In this document: piece by piece, positions 12,114 to 25,009 of the stretch | Numbering within the stretch: position 1 is the first letter of the stretch | How the letters are laid out: each line of letters begins with the position of its first letter | Assembly: GCA_900239685.1 (NCBI GenBank) | Contig: OENT01000109.1 | Span: 62,001 to 126,000 of the forward strand | Length of the DNA stretch: 64,000 nt | DNA from: Rotaria macrura | Lineage: Eukaryota; Rotifera; Eurotatoria; Philodinida; Philodinidae | Direction: 5' to 3' | Position numbers and translations under genes: made by a program | The notes under the pieces: model-generated | What the model was told of the DNA's origin: nothing | The model's input: the letters and a program-made list of their open reading frames with translations, nothing else | Database searches by the model: none

Positions 12114-15100
12114 CAAACGAATTTATGATGAAAAGATATACGTTGTAGAATTTTATCTGCGAAATCTATCTCTCAACACGAACGTTATATGACCACAGTG
12201 AATCTTTATGTATACTTTGTAGAATATCTGTTTTCAAACCAACGTTGAAATTGATTACTAAACTATTTGTAACTTAATTATTCACATGATTATCTTTGAG
12301 ACAGTAGTCATCCGTTACAAAATCGCATGCGTCTCAGTGTTTGAATAGAAGGATAACATCGAAGTATAGGCAGCATAATAAACTAACTTCTTATTATTGA
12401 CAGTTCAGTTAATAACTGTGCTCCACGAAATAAATATTAATGCTTGACGAGTGTGAATCTGTTGGGTACAAAAATTTCAGATCGTGAACTAGATGAATCC
12501 TAGAGATAAGCCCATCGCGTTCTTGGAAAATAGATTCCTATATCTTACCTTGAATTCAAATAGAAGTTTTATTGTTGGAAGTTGATTAACGTTATGAATC
12601 GTGTCAGGTAATACAAACAAAGATTTGCTAAAGAAGGACAAGCAATAATTGATTTTTTGTTACATCGCAATTACATGTTTTCGATGACTTTTTGAATATT
12701 TAATTTTGTGAATCGTCTCGGGATGAACACGTTGCTAATCTTATCACGCAAGCGATTGTGATAATCAACAATTTTCAAAAGCATATACCATCACATTACA
12801 GTATTATCAAAGGGATATACTGAGAATCGATGTGACCTAAGGCAGAGAAATTTCATCTGGCATTGCTTATCCATGCATTTCTACTAATATTTCTTTTATG
12901 TTTAACTAGTCATACAACCAATCAAAAAATTCTGAAGAGAGAAACAATCGTTCAGATCAAATCGAATTCTATGTCTTCTCCCTCTGCTCTCCCCTACAAT
13001 CGGAATAAGTCTTCCTTCAATTATATTTCTATTGGCGTTTAATATCAAAATCAATCACAGATAGTACAAATTCTTTAGTAGAAATTTTCATTCGTATCAC
13101 GTGTGTAAAATCTAATACTAAAATCTCAGGGAATTTCCGGGAATAGTAAAATTTTCGTGAAACATTCCCTTCATTGCAATAAAATTCAATTAAAAATTCT
13201 TTCGTAAAATTGTAAAATCCTCACCAATAGAAAAAGCGACACATTGCTACTAATAGGTGTCTCATCTATATTTTCCAAGTGTGAAAAGAAAAAAAGCGAA
13301 AAGAAAACATATGCAGTACTTTCACATACGCATGTATTGAGAGTAGAACTATGTTGTAACTTTTTACATGAAATTCTGCACCTTTCAGTACGAGTATCAT
13401 AGTGCTAAAAGCCAATAACTTCCAGAAAAAGTCGCAACAACGTACGAGGTCTAGTACTGAGCAGACCTGCACCATTAAATTCGCCTGATTCAAAGTAGGG
13501 AAAATGTTTCAATCATCTATGTGAATACAAATATCACTTAAATAAATTTCAATTTTGCATTTGTTGATGGAACTATCAACGTTCTACAAATTTAGCACGA
13601 CTTAGAATAGGGTAATGTTTAACAACGTGGGAGAAAAGGAAAACTTTTCAATCGGAGTTCAGAAGTTTTTCTTCCGGAAAAACATATTCCCTGCCGTTTT
13701 GTGTTGAATATTTAACTTGCATAGCCGGTCGTGATCAGCAAGCACACATGCAAATGTCTTTTTACAAGTAGAAAAAAAAATGCTCAGTATGACGATTTAT
13801 CAGATTTTATTCTAATAAAGCTTACGCCTACAAGAAAAATCTATCCAGAAAATAAAGTCGACGGTTTTGTGTAGAATTAAAATTTTAACAAGTGCTTTAT
13901 ATCAGCGACGAATGAAAAATCAATGTTCAATATGCATTGGATTGTGTGTTACCTATTGTATTTAGGGAACGTTTTCCCCAGATACTAATGTTCTGTATGA
14001 GATTTCTTCGAACAGTTGTTTGCTCATTGGAGAAATTCTGTAATTTTCAATGAGACTGTTAAAGATTTCAGGTCAGATGATAAGAAATATACTCACCGAT
14101 CGAGTTCACCCGAAATCAACACTGATCGCCCAAAATTAAGAAAAGTTTTATCTATGCAGATCGGTTTCATGGTATCACTTCTAATTGATAGTAATCATGA
14201 TTTTCTATGTTATTCATTGTTGTAGCAATTTCTCATTCGTTACTTTATGTGAATTTTAGTCCAGATTTTAGTAATACGGTATTTTTAATTAATATTTCAT
14301 CTAAAATCGTGAACAGTTCATGCACTACCAGTCAACTAGGTTTAAAACTAGTAAGAACTATTGAAGTTAAAATTATATCTCGAATCAAGTAATATCCAAC
14401 CGTTTTCGGGTCTTTTCATTGTTAAGTACGGACCGATCGTTCCTATTGACATGATTCATTTTTATGTTGTCGAACAATATGAAAAATAGAAAGATCTCTC
14501 GGAAGAGGAATATAAGACTTTACAATCATTGCCGGTACGATAAACCCTTACTCTATTGAACTCTTTATTCAAAGATGTCCATTTTTCAAAAGTTCATCTT
14601 CAAAGGCCTTAAAAGACAAAAAAATGTTGTCTACTAGTAAATGAGATAGTGAAGTCTCATATGTATTCGAACGTTTGAAAACAATACGTCTTCAAGCTTG
14701 TTTGGTACTACTTTTATTCTCAACAACACAATAAACCACTGATCAACTGATTAAATATTGCTGGACGAAAGCATTTGCTCCATTCATACTGTCATTAATT
14801 AATACTCTGTCAGAAATATTAATATTTTTGTGTATGTATATGTATCAATCATATAAGGATTCAGGTCGGTTAAGAGAGATGTCACTATGAGTCGGACAAC
14901 TTGGTTGGAATCTGTTCCTTAGTTTAACAGTTTTTATTATTAATTGCTATTATCTTCATGAAAAGACATAATTCTTTTAGTTTATATCTCAAATTCATTT
15001 CGATGAAAACGCTTTTTGATCGAGTCATTACTGCATCCAATCATTACGTATTCCATGAGTTGTGAATAAACATGGACGTAATGGATCGTTTTATCATTGT

Positions 15101-15184
15101 TTTTTATTAACAAGTTTCATGTACATATCATCTGTTACTTTTTTTTTTGAATTACATAGTGTCTTTTTTATCGTTCAAAACGTC
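12114..15184. other. Intergenic stretch with one weak exon-like island
   Basis: Mostly featureless. Around 14080-14170 there is an acceptor-like site, about 34 codons (starting SDDKKYTHRSSSPEINTDRP) and a GT site, but the next plausible exon is out of phase, so I do not call a gene. Confidence 0.4.
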
Positions 15185-15207
15185 TTAATTTTAGATAATA
15201 GAATTTC

Positions 15208-15218
15208 TTCGTCGACAG
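15208..15218 (+). promoter_or_regulatory. 3' splice acceptor just upstream of the eL37 start codon
   Basis: The sequence reads ttcgtcgacag then A-ATG. It is either the end of a 5' untranslated intron or a spliced-leader acceptor. Rotifers are known to trans-splice leaders; nothing in the window decides between the two. Confidence 0.4.
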
Positions 15219-15219
15219 A

Positions 15220-15543
15220 ATGACGAAGGGTACTCAATCATTCGGCAAACGTAATTGCAAGACTCACACATTATGTCGTCGTTGTGGCCGTTCATCATAC
15301 CATTTACAACGACAACGTTGTGCTGCTTGTGGCTTTCCATCTGCCAAAACACGTAAATACCAATGGAGTGAAAAATCTCGTCGTCGTAAAACAACTGGCA
15401 CCGGTCGAATGAAACATTTGAAGAAAGTCTTTCGTCGCTTTCGAAATGGTTTTCGTGAAGGTACATTAGCTAAATCACGGAAATCTCAACGACAATCAGC
15501 TGGTACAGCAGCAACCACCGCTCCAGCTACAACTGCAAAATAA
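15220..15543 (+). CDS. RPL37: 60S ribosomal protein eL37
   Basis: Structural protein of the cytosolic large ribosomal subunit; binds 5.8S/28S rRNA near the exit tunnel. Single coding exon of 107 residues, a little longer than the usual 90-97 because of an Ala/Thr-rich tail ending APATTAK. It starts [12 protein letters not shown] and contains the family's Cys4 zinc ribbon: CRRC at residues 19-22 and CAAC at 34-37, followed by [15 protein letters not shown]. The ATG is preceded immediately by tcgacag-A, a strong 3' splice site, so the transcript has a 5' untranslated intron or receives a trans-spliced leader. A pyrimidine run (tctttttta) near 15163 could be a 5'-TOP-like start. Identification is from conserved sequence and is firm. 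Confidence 0.97.
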   Translation: MTKGTQSFGKRNCKTHTLCRRCGRSSYHLQRQRCAACGFPSAKTRKYQWSEKSRRRKTTGTGRMKHLKKVFRRFRNGFREGTLAKSRKSQRQSAGTAATTAPATTAK

Positions 15544-15607
15544 AATAAAAAATTCATAGTGTTTTGTTGTAAACCTTTCGGTAACACAACCTAGAAGAAG
15601 AAATTCA

Positions 15608-15613
15608 AATAAA
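15608..15613 (+). terminator. AATAAA polyadenylation signal of eL37
   Basis: Exact AATAAA 65 nt after the stop codon, the expected distance for a short ribosomal-protein 3' UTR. Confidence 0.6.
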
Positions 15614-17249
15614 AACAGGAAGAGATCGATTGTTTTAGATTTTTATTTTTGTTGTTTTTCTTTTCTCATGCATAAGTAATTCGTGCTTCAATGATTTAAA
15701 CATGATATCCCCGAAGAATTTTCGTGTGGATCGGATAACTTTTTGAATTTCTTCAAATGAGAAGCACACAAATACAATGTAGACTAGAGAGATATTTCGA
15801 CAAAAAAAGCAACCTTTTTCAGACAGCTCAGTAGGCTTTTCGATTTGGTTTGAAATCAAAGCAAATTCATACGAACGAGACAGTTGTTTTCTTCATCGCT
15901 GTCTGAATGTAACTATGTTCCGCCGAGTAGACTTGAACACATCCTATCGACATGGTTGTCAGAGAAGACACTGCACTAAAATTTCAGTCATTTGAGTCGG
16001 ATCAACTTCATATGCAATACTGATGATTACCGTCTTGAAACCTAGATTCTTATGAAATGCATTGTTTTGCACGATTAAGATATGGTGGCAAATACATCGT
16101 AGCAATTTTTCGTTTTTTATTAGAGCCAAACTGAATTCACATAGGGAATTGTTATTTTTTAAAAGTGTAGAAAAAATGACATAGGTGAATGTATGAAGAA
16201 CGAACTAATGTGGCATGAGAATTGGCAAGGTTGAAATACGTGAAATCCTTTCCAATTATTTTTAGGCTGAAAAATATCTGTTAAATGCGTACAAGAATTC
16301 AAAAAAGAAGATCGACTTTCACAAAGAAAACAATGTTGCATGAAAATTTGATACAACATTTATCAAATATTCATGATATTTGAAATCTAGGCACCGATCA
16401 AGCATAAACGCTGTGTTGATTACTAGATTAAAAAAGCATGACATAATCTTGCGCTCACATTAAATTTAAAAGTTTCTTCGTATTGCAAATATTTCTACAA
16501 TCATGTTCACTGATCAAACGTGACATGAATCAATGCATACTGGTTATGAGATAAGATTTTATTTCCAAGAAGATAAACGGTATATATGCGACGAATGAAA
16601 TATTTCATGGAATCAACAGTTTAAATACATAAAAATAATTCTTAAAACAACAGTAGTTAATAAATAAAAGTTACTAGTAAACTAAACTAGTGAATATATT
16701 GATGTAATTTAACCGTTGCACAAGTACGAGAACATTTTTGGCGCATTCACAACTAAACTTTCATAAATTTTGAATTAGGTTTGAATTTTTCTAAAACATG
16801 ATTGTATGATAGTACTAATGATTAGAAATAGAATGTTCATCTATTTCTTAGATTAGATGAGTTTTTTGTTTCAATGAAACTGAAGTTATTCGTCTTAGTC
16901 AAATTAGAATATCAATTGTTAGATTTGAAGTGTTCACTCATAACGTAAATTGTAAATTGACGGTAACAAGACACCGGTTTTTTTCATGATGATACCCCTA
17001 TATCAAATACCTTCTAAATATAAACATATACAAAAGAGTTCTAATCTAATTTAATTGGGATTTTACTCATTTATAGTAGTCATGGTGCCATGTATAATAA
17101 ATTTTTATCAAATACTCAAAGAAAGATTATGATGATCATTATGATACAAAAGAAAATACTTTTACTGTAAAGAAATATCGACGTATATAATCTTAATACG
17201 ACAGATTGACATTATTACACCTTCATTTTTATACTATAGTTCATTTGAA
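15614..17249. other. Stretch with no recognised gene
   Basis: AT-rich; only short unspliced frames on both strands. No repeat or RNA gene recognised. Confidence 0.4.
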
Positions 17250-17682
17250 TCAGGCTAAATGAATGTTTTCTATTCGTATTGAATTTGATCTTTGACATTT
17301 ACTACCAATCTTGATGCTTATTTGAACATGATTTTCCAAGAATTGTTTTTTTGAGAGATGTTTTTCATCTGTCGATTTCGGATCAGAATTGTGAGAAGTG
17401 GTAATGAGTGATGAGTAAGTATCTTGTAAAATTTTCATTTTTTTCACCTTAACACTTTTCTCCATGAGTATGCTAGCAAATGATGCTATCGATTTATACT
17501 TTTTCTTTCTATCGATGGCAATTTTTCTCATACTATTTCTGTGAAACGAAAAGTATCCGCTGTCATGCGATGATCAATGTTCAATTTCAGTTCAATATAG
17601 GAAACATAGAATCTCTGAAAAGTTTGTTGTACTTCTTTCTGATCGGACGTTTTGTCTATGAATTTCAAAATCGAGACTTCGC
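17250..17682 (-). CDS. Candidate 3' end of an unrecognised gene (two splice-compatible exons)
   Basis: Two minus-strand exons join in phase: 17548-17682 (enters in phase 1; includes VSILKFIDKTSDQKEVQQTF and YVSYIELKLNIDHRMTADTF) and 17250-17485 (SFASILMEKSVKVKKMKILQ then DSDPKSTDEK-like polar sequence, ending ENIHLA and a stop). The donor is GTTTCA, weak, but similar GTTTC/GTTCG donors occur in the IP3 receptor gene on this contig. The acceptor for the upstream exon is tgattttaag. I could not find a convincing preceding exon. The sequence looks like soluble, lysine-rich protein. It could be a real gene's last exons, a decayed copy, or chance. Confidence 0.3.
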
Positions 17683-17689
17683 CTTAAAA

Positions 17690-20600
17690 TCAAGAACACA
17701 TCGATGTCGAATTCAATGAATAGTATGAAGGATTCATCAGCATGAATGTCATGAAATAATATTTCAGGTCAAGGCAAACTTTAGTTTGTACTAAAATTTC
17801 AATTATATATATAAATGAAAAATTAATGAGATATTTAATGAAATAATATGCAAGATTTGGTAGTCATTCTTTTCAGATTATAAACTTCATAGAAAGAAAT
17901 TAGATATGTCATTCATCATTATTGTAGTTTTCTTCATGAGTAACTGAAGCGAGAGTATATTTCTGGACTACATGTATGACAACGGGTGAACTTGTACATT
18001 TTAAAAATTTTACACAGTTGTTGTGCAACATTGCTATACATTTAGTGCACATATATAGACGTATCTATACATATCCTTGTAATGCAGCACTCGAATCTTG
18101 TATGATAAAAATTCACATATATCATGCTGAATAAAAATTAAATCTTTAAACGATCAATACGAGTTCGTGTTCTTGATTGAAATGAACGTGTAAGCTTATT
18201 ATATTGAATCTTACAATCGAGCAACATCATATGGTAATTTGAACCTAACAATACTTTATCCTCCATCTTAAAGTTTTATGAATGTTCATGGTGACTACGA
18301 TGCATCAATTCATTTATTTACTATATTTTAAAATGTGAAACAGAATCTTGAATGTATGAAACATGCAGCCATTATGCAAGTAATATCCTAATTGATATGA
18401 AATCTATGAAAACGTATGAATTCAGAGAAAAATTAGAAGTTTATCGTTTCTTAGTAAATATTCTTCGAATGATTACATGTGGAGAAGTTTCAACATTGAA
18501 CGGGCATAGTATTTGAGACACTGAAGAAAATGTAATTATATTTGTTTTCTGTAATTATAGCAACTTATCAATTAGGAATCTAATGCCGACATTCGACGCC
18601 ATTCTCTGTTGAAGTGTGTATATCTTTCCATTCGTAGAAAAATAATAGGTCTTTTCTGTATTTTCAATATAAGGAATACACATTTTGTTAGAAATAGTTC
18701 TCAAATCAGTATGAGACAGAGTTGTAAAAGTTTACTAATTTAACCGAGTGTACACCATTTCACAGATCGGTACTAATAATAAATATTGTGTCATAGTGAA
18801 GCGTTACAGACTTTTTAATCAATTTTTTTTGTGCATGTACATACAGACTTTGAATGAATAGATTTCATTTTGTCTGAGTTTATGTACAAGTTAGCATATT
18901 TTTAGACTTGAATTTTCATGGATGTTGCTCTGATGGTTTTGCATACAGGACGATTCCTAGTGTTAGTTAATCTATAAATAACCTGCCTATTATTTATTTC
19001 GCTGAATACTAAGAATACTTCGAATTTCGTTTACTTAGCTTAGTTATAATTTCATTTATTTCATATTGTACCGATGGTTTTAGCGAATTTTTCCACGTTC
19101 TAGTTCTTCAAGAAAATGAACAATTTCAGTGAAAATCGTATACAGTCTCGAATATAAATTCTTGAAGAACATTGATATGGTGTAAGAAACAATCAGTATT
19201 ATATAAATTCTGATTCGAAAACCTTTAAGGTCAATTGGTTCTACCATAGTTTTCGAAATTCCTAAGAAAAAATACACACAGTTCAGCATCAAAAAATCGT
19301 AGAAATAATAAATTGCAGACGTCAAACAAACTGAAAGTTCATTTGTATTTTAGTCTACAGTAGACAAACTCTTTGTTGAAATTACGGATTTTTTGATTAT
19401 TAATATTTGTGAAAATGATGTATTATTCTCAAATATTGTGCTTTTACGTATATCATCATAGTTTTATTCTTAACAACGATAAAGAGATGATTCCATTTAC
19501 TCGATATCAGTCATTAAAGTAATAACACACATGATCTATATTTCATGAAGATCTAAATTTGAAAAATTCAATCAAAAGTTGTTATTGAATAATTTTATAA
19601 TTTAAACGTGTGAACCGAATATTGTTCTGATATCAATGAGAAAGTTTTCCCTTCAGGATAGTTTTATGTTACACTCATATTGAACACTTGATATGTCTCG
19701 TAGATGACGTCAGGCAATGAGAGTACTTTCATGAAACCAACGAATATAATTAGATTTTCTCAAATATTTATTGAACACCTATTTTTTTTCTTCAGAATGA
19801 AACGTTCCTTAGTTTTTAATCATTTGCTATTAATCACATCGAATATTTAGCATAGAATCCCATGTGTTAAATATCGAGTAAGTATGATCGAATTCTGTAG
19901 CATACTTACTATACACATAAAACATGATTCACCTATTTTTCCTTATTTTTGTTCGTTTTATTGTACTCCGACTAAACTTGACAAGTTATTTATGTTTACA
20001 CGGTTGGATAGAGTATTCTTTTCTGGTTCGAACAGTGCATTTTGTATCTGAGTTAATTCTAACATTTCCTGAGAATTTAGTGAAGTGTTAAAAGCTCTCC
20101 AAAATTGTTTTTGCACTTATCAATTCTGAGATCGTTTCTCGCTTGATTTCCCTTGTAACTGCTACCTACTTGAGTACTGAAACTTTTTGATTCTTGTATA
20201 GATAAATAGAATATTCGTTTTTCTACCAGACCATGTAGTTTTTGCTAGGCTTCATCTTTATCTTGATAATAAACTTGATGATGTTCTGTGACATTTTCTC
20301 GAGAACGTTTTTCTTAGAATCTTCAGTGTTTTTTCGCAATGAAATTTTCAGTTGTCTAAGCATTTAAATATTTTACTCGTTCATGTGCGCCTGCTTAGAG
20401 CGTTGATTTCTCTATTGTATCATCTAATTTTAGTCTGTTTTTCTTTGCTGTAAGAAAAAGTGCTAGGTGACTGAAAGTTGAAAAATTAAAACTAGGAGTT
20501 CTCCTTGACTACAGGACGGTTTTATTTAATACTTTGTCAAAACGTGACTCCCTCAGATCTCTTCAGTCTGAAACCACTCTCGTGACAATTAGATTAATTT

Positions 20601-22110
20601 TCAACGAAATATTCTCTTTGTAGCTAAATATCACAATTCAAAACTTTTTTTGGACGGCTTTTAAAGCTTCACTAAATTCTCAGGAAATACAAGGCGTAAA
20701 TCAGATCGAAAATGCACTATTTGATAGAGTAATGAATCTCTATCTAACAGTGTAAAAATAAATAATTTGTCAAGTTTAGCTGGAGTACAGTAAAACGAAC
20801 AACAATAAGCAAAAATAGGTGAATCATGCTGTACATAGTATATACACATATGTATGTAAGCAATCATCAGCCGAGATATTCCGAAACGATTTAACTATCA
20901 TGCTCTGTCCCAATCTTCTATTTTATCAATACTTGTCAAATATGTCAGCTGTTATCAATAGTATACGTCGAGATAAAATGAGATATTTTTTTCTTGAGCA
21001 TGAACTTTTTGTGATTTAAATCAGATAGAAATGGATCATTAATTTTATTCTTCATAAAATGATTTATTATCCTATTCTGATAAATCAAATTAAAGCATTC
21101 TTATGTAAATTTATCAATTTAACCCACTGTATAACATTTCCGAGTATGACGGTGTTTTTTTGCTTTCGCAAAAGCAGATATTACAATGTGATTTTACTCT
21201 CTTTTTTTTCTTGTATTATTAGAAAAATATCTTTAAATCATAAATCTTATTGATTATTATTGCTTGTCCATAATTACATTTTCAAGTACATGTTACACAT
21301 TTGGTTTCAGTATATTAAGCCATAAATTTTCTTTTTACGCCCAACTTGTAACATGAAAAAAAAATGTCAATTATGAATCAACCGCTTCTAAGTAATGTTG
21401 CAAAAAAAGAGCAATTAAAGGTTAAGAAACTTGTGAATCCCATGTTTTCTTCCATATTACTGACTTTTTAGAAATGACTAAATATAAAAATAAAATATGT
21501 ATGAGGGGGTGTCATGCTTAATCTGACAATGAATATTATGTATTGGTACACTCAAAATTTCTACAACTATATAAATAGGATTGGATTTTAAGAGTAACTA
21601 TCCCTTTTTTCTGTGTAATAATACGTTGAAATTTTTACAGGTAGACTTATTCTAAAGTACGATCAGCATTCTTCATTACATTAGAAATTATTCAAATTCT
21701 TCATGAGCAGTTTGACGAAAATAAATAATCGTCTAGATCATATATTATTTACAAGCAGTTGATGATGTTTTAGGAATTATATGTATTATGTGAAGATTTT
21801 CAATTAAGCTTGCTGAGATCCAATGAAACCCTTGATCAATAAGAAATTTGAAGTAGGTACTTGTTAAATTATGTTTACTTTCTATGTTATGTAGTGACAA
21901 TATCTCGTTTCCCGGTGAAGCTTTAGTCTGATGCTTCACCTCAGTGTATGTTCTCGAGAAAACTTCTAATCTTTGCTAGTGAGACAACTTTCATCGATCT
22001 CTTGTGATAATCGTAATAATTCGCTCCCGTATAATCATAAACTAGTAGTCCAGTATATGCCCTAGAAAACGATGCAATTGTTATTGAAAAAAATGAATAA
22101 CTTACATGTT
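17690..22110. other. Long stretch without a recognised gene
   Basis: Scattered short protein-like frames occur on both strands, for example 19080-19325 (minus, ending FLEELERGKIR) and 21775-21842 (plus, LYVLCEDFQLSLLRSNETL). None could be joined by splice sites and phase to a neighbour. It may hold decayed genes or long introns. Confidence 0.35.
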
Positions 22111-22120
22111 TATTTTCTAG

Positions 22121-22641
22121 ATGACCTTTCCGGGAAAAAATTTCTATTCACAAGCCTTGACATTCGAAGTATTCAACTAGAGAAAAAATTCGAAAGATTT
22201 CTAATGCAATTGCTTGAAAATAGAATGTCTATTGAAGCAGAAATGTTAGCCGCGTAAAATACATACTGTACTAAGGTTAGTCATATTTTAAAAGTCTGAT
22301 GTATCTGTAAGTGACATTTTTTGAAAACTTGTGAATCATTGAAATTCGAGTCAGTCTTTTTTGAATGTCCTATAAGTAACAGAAACGTCTAGACTTACTC
22401 TCAATAATCTAGGCGATTCTAGATAAAAGCTCTAAATCTTTATAGGATTTGTATGAGACAACTACTAGTAAAATACAAGAGCTACAGGTTGCTTTTCTAC
22501 CATGATGATGCTTTCATTCATGAAAACAACAATTAGGAATTAAACATGATTCAATATCCTGCCATCGATTTCGAAAATCAATGTTCTTCTGCAAAAGATG
22601 CCAACAAAGAAGAACAAACGACAAGTGACTATTTTCATTAG
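22121..22641 (+). CDS. Candidate terminal exons of a small unrecognised coiled-coil gene
   Basis: Three exon-like blocks follow one another on the plus strand. 22121-22253 has a strong tattttctag acceptor and encodes DDLSGKKFLFTSLDIRSIQL plus a helical stretch ending EAEMLAA. 22446-22487 is a 42-nt exon, DLYETTTSKIQELQ. 22537-22641 encodes ELNMIQYPAIDFENQ and ends SDYFH-stop. The last two join cleanly in phase 0. The first ends in phase 2 and does not fit the second, so an exon is missing from my model, or the first block is not part of the gene, or the locus is decayed. No family recognised. Confidence 0.3.
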
Positions 22642-24326
22642 TCAAAGAATCTGAATAACAAGTGTTGCTTTCTTTGTTCAAGACTGAATATATTCGACGA
22701 TAAATTCCGATAATTTTCTTCCTATGTGTTTATCTTAACAACGAAAGTAATCGAATCTATATTTTTAAAGATAATATTGTAAAATATTTGAATAGCATTT
22801 GTTTTGTTCATCTTCATCCATATATATATATTAATGTGTACTGTTTCTATTCTTCTCTCAAAGAATTGGTTTTATTCCTAAGAAATAAGCAAGCGCGTAA
22901 TGACATTAAAGTTTCTCTGCATACCAAGTCTTTTCTTCTAAGAAATAACAATACATACATGTATTCGAAAACATCCTAGACTGATCGCTTGTTTTGTAAA
23001 GAAAAATTCGAACATCAATATTCATAGTTTTCATTCATCTTATCATGAATACTCGTCAACGACTAAATACATCCTCCAGAATCCTTACTTTATTTCTATC
23101 AAAATAACAATATCTTATGCATCGTATTCAAACGTCGTAAGAAGGTAGATATGAGATCATCAACGAAAACATAGACATTATGTTAATGTACGTCAGAGAC
23201 TTCGCTTCGTTTGTCTTGAATTTCATAATATCCAACTTACTACATGTTGAGTGAAATTTGTTTTAGACTTACGAAGATGACACGTAGTTTAAATAGACAA
23301 TATAAAATAATTGTGAAAAAAGATAACCTGTAACTTTTTCTATAGATAAATGAGTCTATAATGACTGTTGCGTTGACAGCAGGGAAAAAGAACAATGCTA
23401 TTCATACGCCTAGTAGATTTCATATTACACGATTGTTTACCGTAATTGAATATTGTATGAATAAAAAAAAGTCGTGACATCAATATAGTCCATTATTAAA
23501 AGTTTTTGATTTAAGCTACCGATAGCATCACATACCTCGTGTTTCATGATTCAAGTAACTATATTTTTTTATCACAAAAAAATCTACCAGATACTTTTCG
23601 TGATAAGTGGATTATTTGCCAAGCTTCATTTTACTGAATTTTTTATGTCATTGGTAATCAAGACATTTTCCATTATTCTCGTTCGATGACTACCAATATA
23701 CAACGCATTCGTTCTCTTATCATGTTGTCATCAAATGACGAAATTTTTTAAGCTATAAAATTTTTTTGTAGGTGTTCTCTGACTTTGATCATATATCGTT
23801 GAATTCTATTCTCGTAAATGCCATATTAATAGTATCTCCAATGAAATCGCATAAAAAAGTTGCAAATAAAAACTGCTTTTCTTCCTTAGTTCTTATCAAT
23901 TGCGTATTCATTCAAAACAAAGACATAAAGACGTCAGTGTTTGATATCATTTCAAAACTTGTAATATGAAATAATCGATGGTAAGTTTTGTTTTACCGTT
24001 GACTGACAATTTCATTGACTGAAATTACAAAAGCAAACTGTAAAATAGATATTCTACGTAGTCCTATACACAGATCGATTTAACATACCGACGATCGGAT
24101 AGACTTCTACAGGTACGAAGAATTATTTTACAATATTGTTTGTAGCTATACTAGTTTCGATGAAATTACTATTCTTTTCTCTTTTCTCATCTTCCCTTCT
24201 CCCACGCAGATAAAGGTAACTTTATCAATGGGATGCATTCCCTTGTGCATGATTCAACGTATTTCCTTCATGCAAAACATAGAAGCTTTCCTAAGAAATA
24301 TCTAAGTGTGACATCATAAAAGTACT

Positions 24327-24352
24327 GAATATATATATATATATATATATAT
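24327..24352. repeat. (AT)n microsatellite upstream of the neuropeptide gene
   Basis: An uninterrupted alternating AT run of about two dozen bases ending some 35 nt before the start codon of the neuropeptide precursor, in its 5' UTR or core promoter. Confidence 0.8.
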
Positions 24353-24388
24353 TATTTATTTTAGATTTTTATTCAATAAATAAAAGCC

Positions 24389-24847
24389 ATGAACCTTTGT
24401 TTAACTATTCAACTATTTTTGATATTTTCACTCCTCATCACACTGTTATCTGGTCGAGCTTTATATTACGATGAGTTAAATGAGGATACTAATGCAAAAT
24501 TATCGTCAAGTGAAGAAGCAGGTATGAAATGATTACAATTACATGTTTTTTTTTATTTTTCATTTTTCATTTTTTTAGAACTTCGAGATCTTAAATCACG
24601 ATTATCTGATTTTCTGAATGGTTATGATAATCAAAATGAGAAAACGCATGATTCATCCTTTGATTCCTATGAAGAAAAACAATTTCATCAGCGGTCATTA
24701 TCACATGGGTCTAAAGATGCTAGCACGATATCAACTCATACTCGACAAGCATTAATTGATATTCTTCAAAAAGCTTTGGATCAAGGATGGAAACCTAATT
24801 TAAAACACTATATTCCTGCAACACGTTTCGGCCGTCATCGACGGTGA
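24389..24847 (+). CDS. Secreted RFamide-type neuropeptide precursor
   Basis: Predicted prepropeptide of 133 residues from two exons, 24389-24521 and 24579-24847, with a 57-nt intron. Residues 1 to about 23 form a classic signal peptide (MNLCLTIQLFLIFSLLITLL, then SGRA). The middle is acidic and polar without cysteines. The C-terminus reads KPNLKHYIPATRF-G-RHRR-stop: Gly followed by basic residues is the amidation and convertase signal, so the product should end in TRF-amide. A monobasic Arg in STHTR-QALIDIL could release a peptide of about 28 residues with an N-terminal Gln (pyroglutamate-capable). The LKHYI...TRF-G ending recalls the NPY/NPF family C-terminus (LRHYI...RxR-F/Y-G), but the spacing is shorter and the link is only suggestive. 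Only one peptide copy is present. It would act as a secreted signal on a GPCR. Confidence 0.72.
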
Positions 24848-24890
24848 CCTGTCACATTTTGAATTTCTTTTTCTTTTTGTATATATAGAT

Positions 24891-24907
24891 ATACATATAT
24901 ATATATA
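24891..24907. repeat. Short (AT)n run in the neuropeptide 3' UTR
   Basis: Alternating at/ac/at bases about 45 nt after the stop codon. Confidence 0.6.
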
Positions 24908-25003
24908 CAAAAGTTATCAAACAGAAAAGAAAGATTCGTTTTGTTGACTGTCAGATTCAAATATAATGAAGTTAAATGATAGATATTTAGAATAATATGA
25001 GCA

Positions 25004-25009
25004 AATAAA
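25004..25009 (+). terminator. AATAAA polyadenylation signal of the neuropeptide gene
   Basis: Exact AATAAA about 160 nt after the stop codon. Confidence 0.5.

Noticed and set aside
14080..14392. Exon-like block with acceptor and donor, followed by another open frame
   Set aside because: The two blocks are in incompatible phases and neither resembles a known protein.
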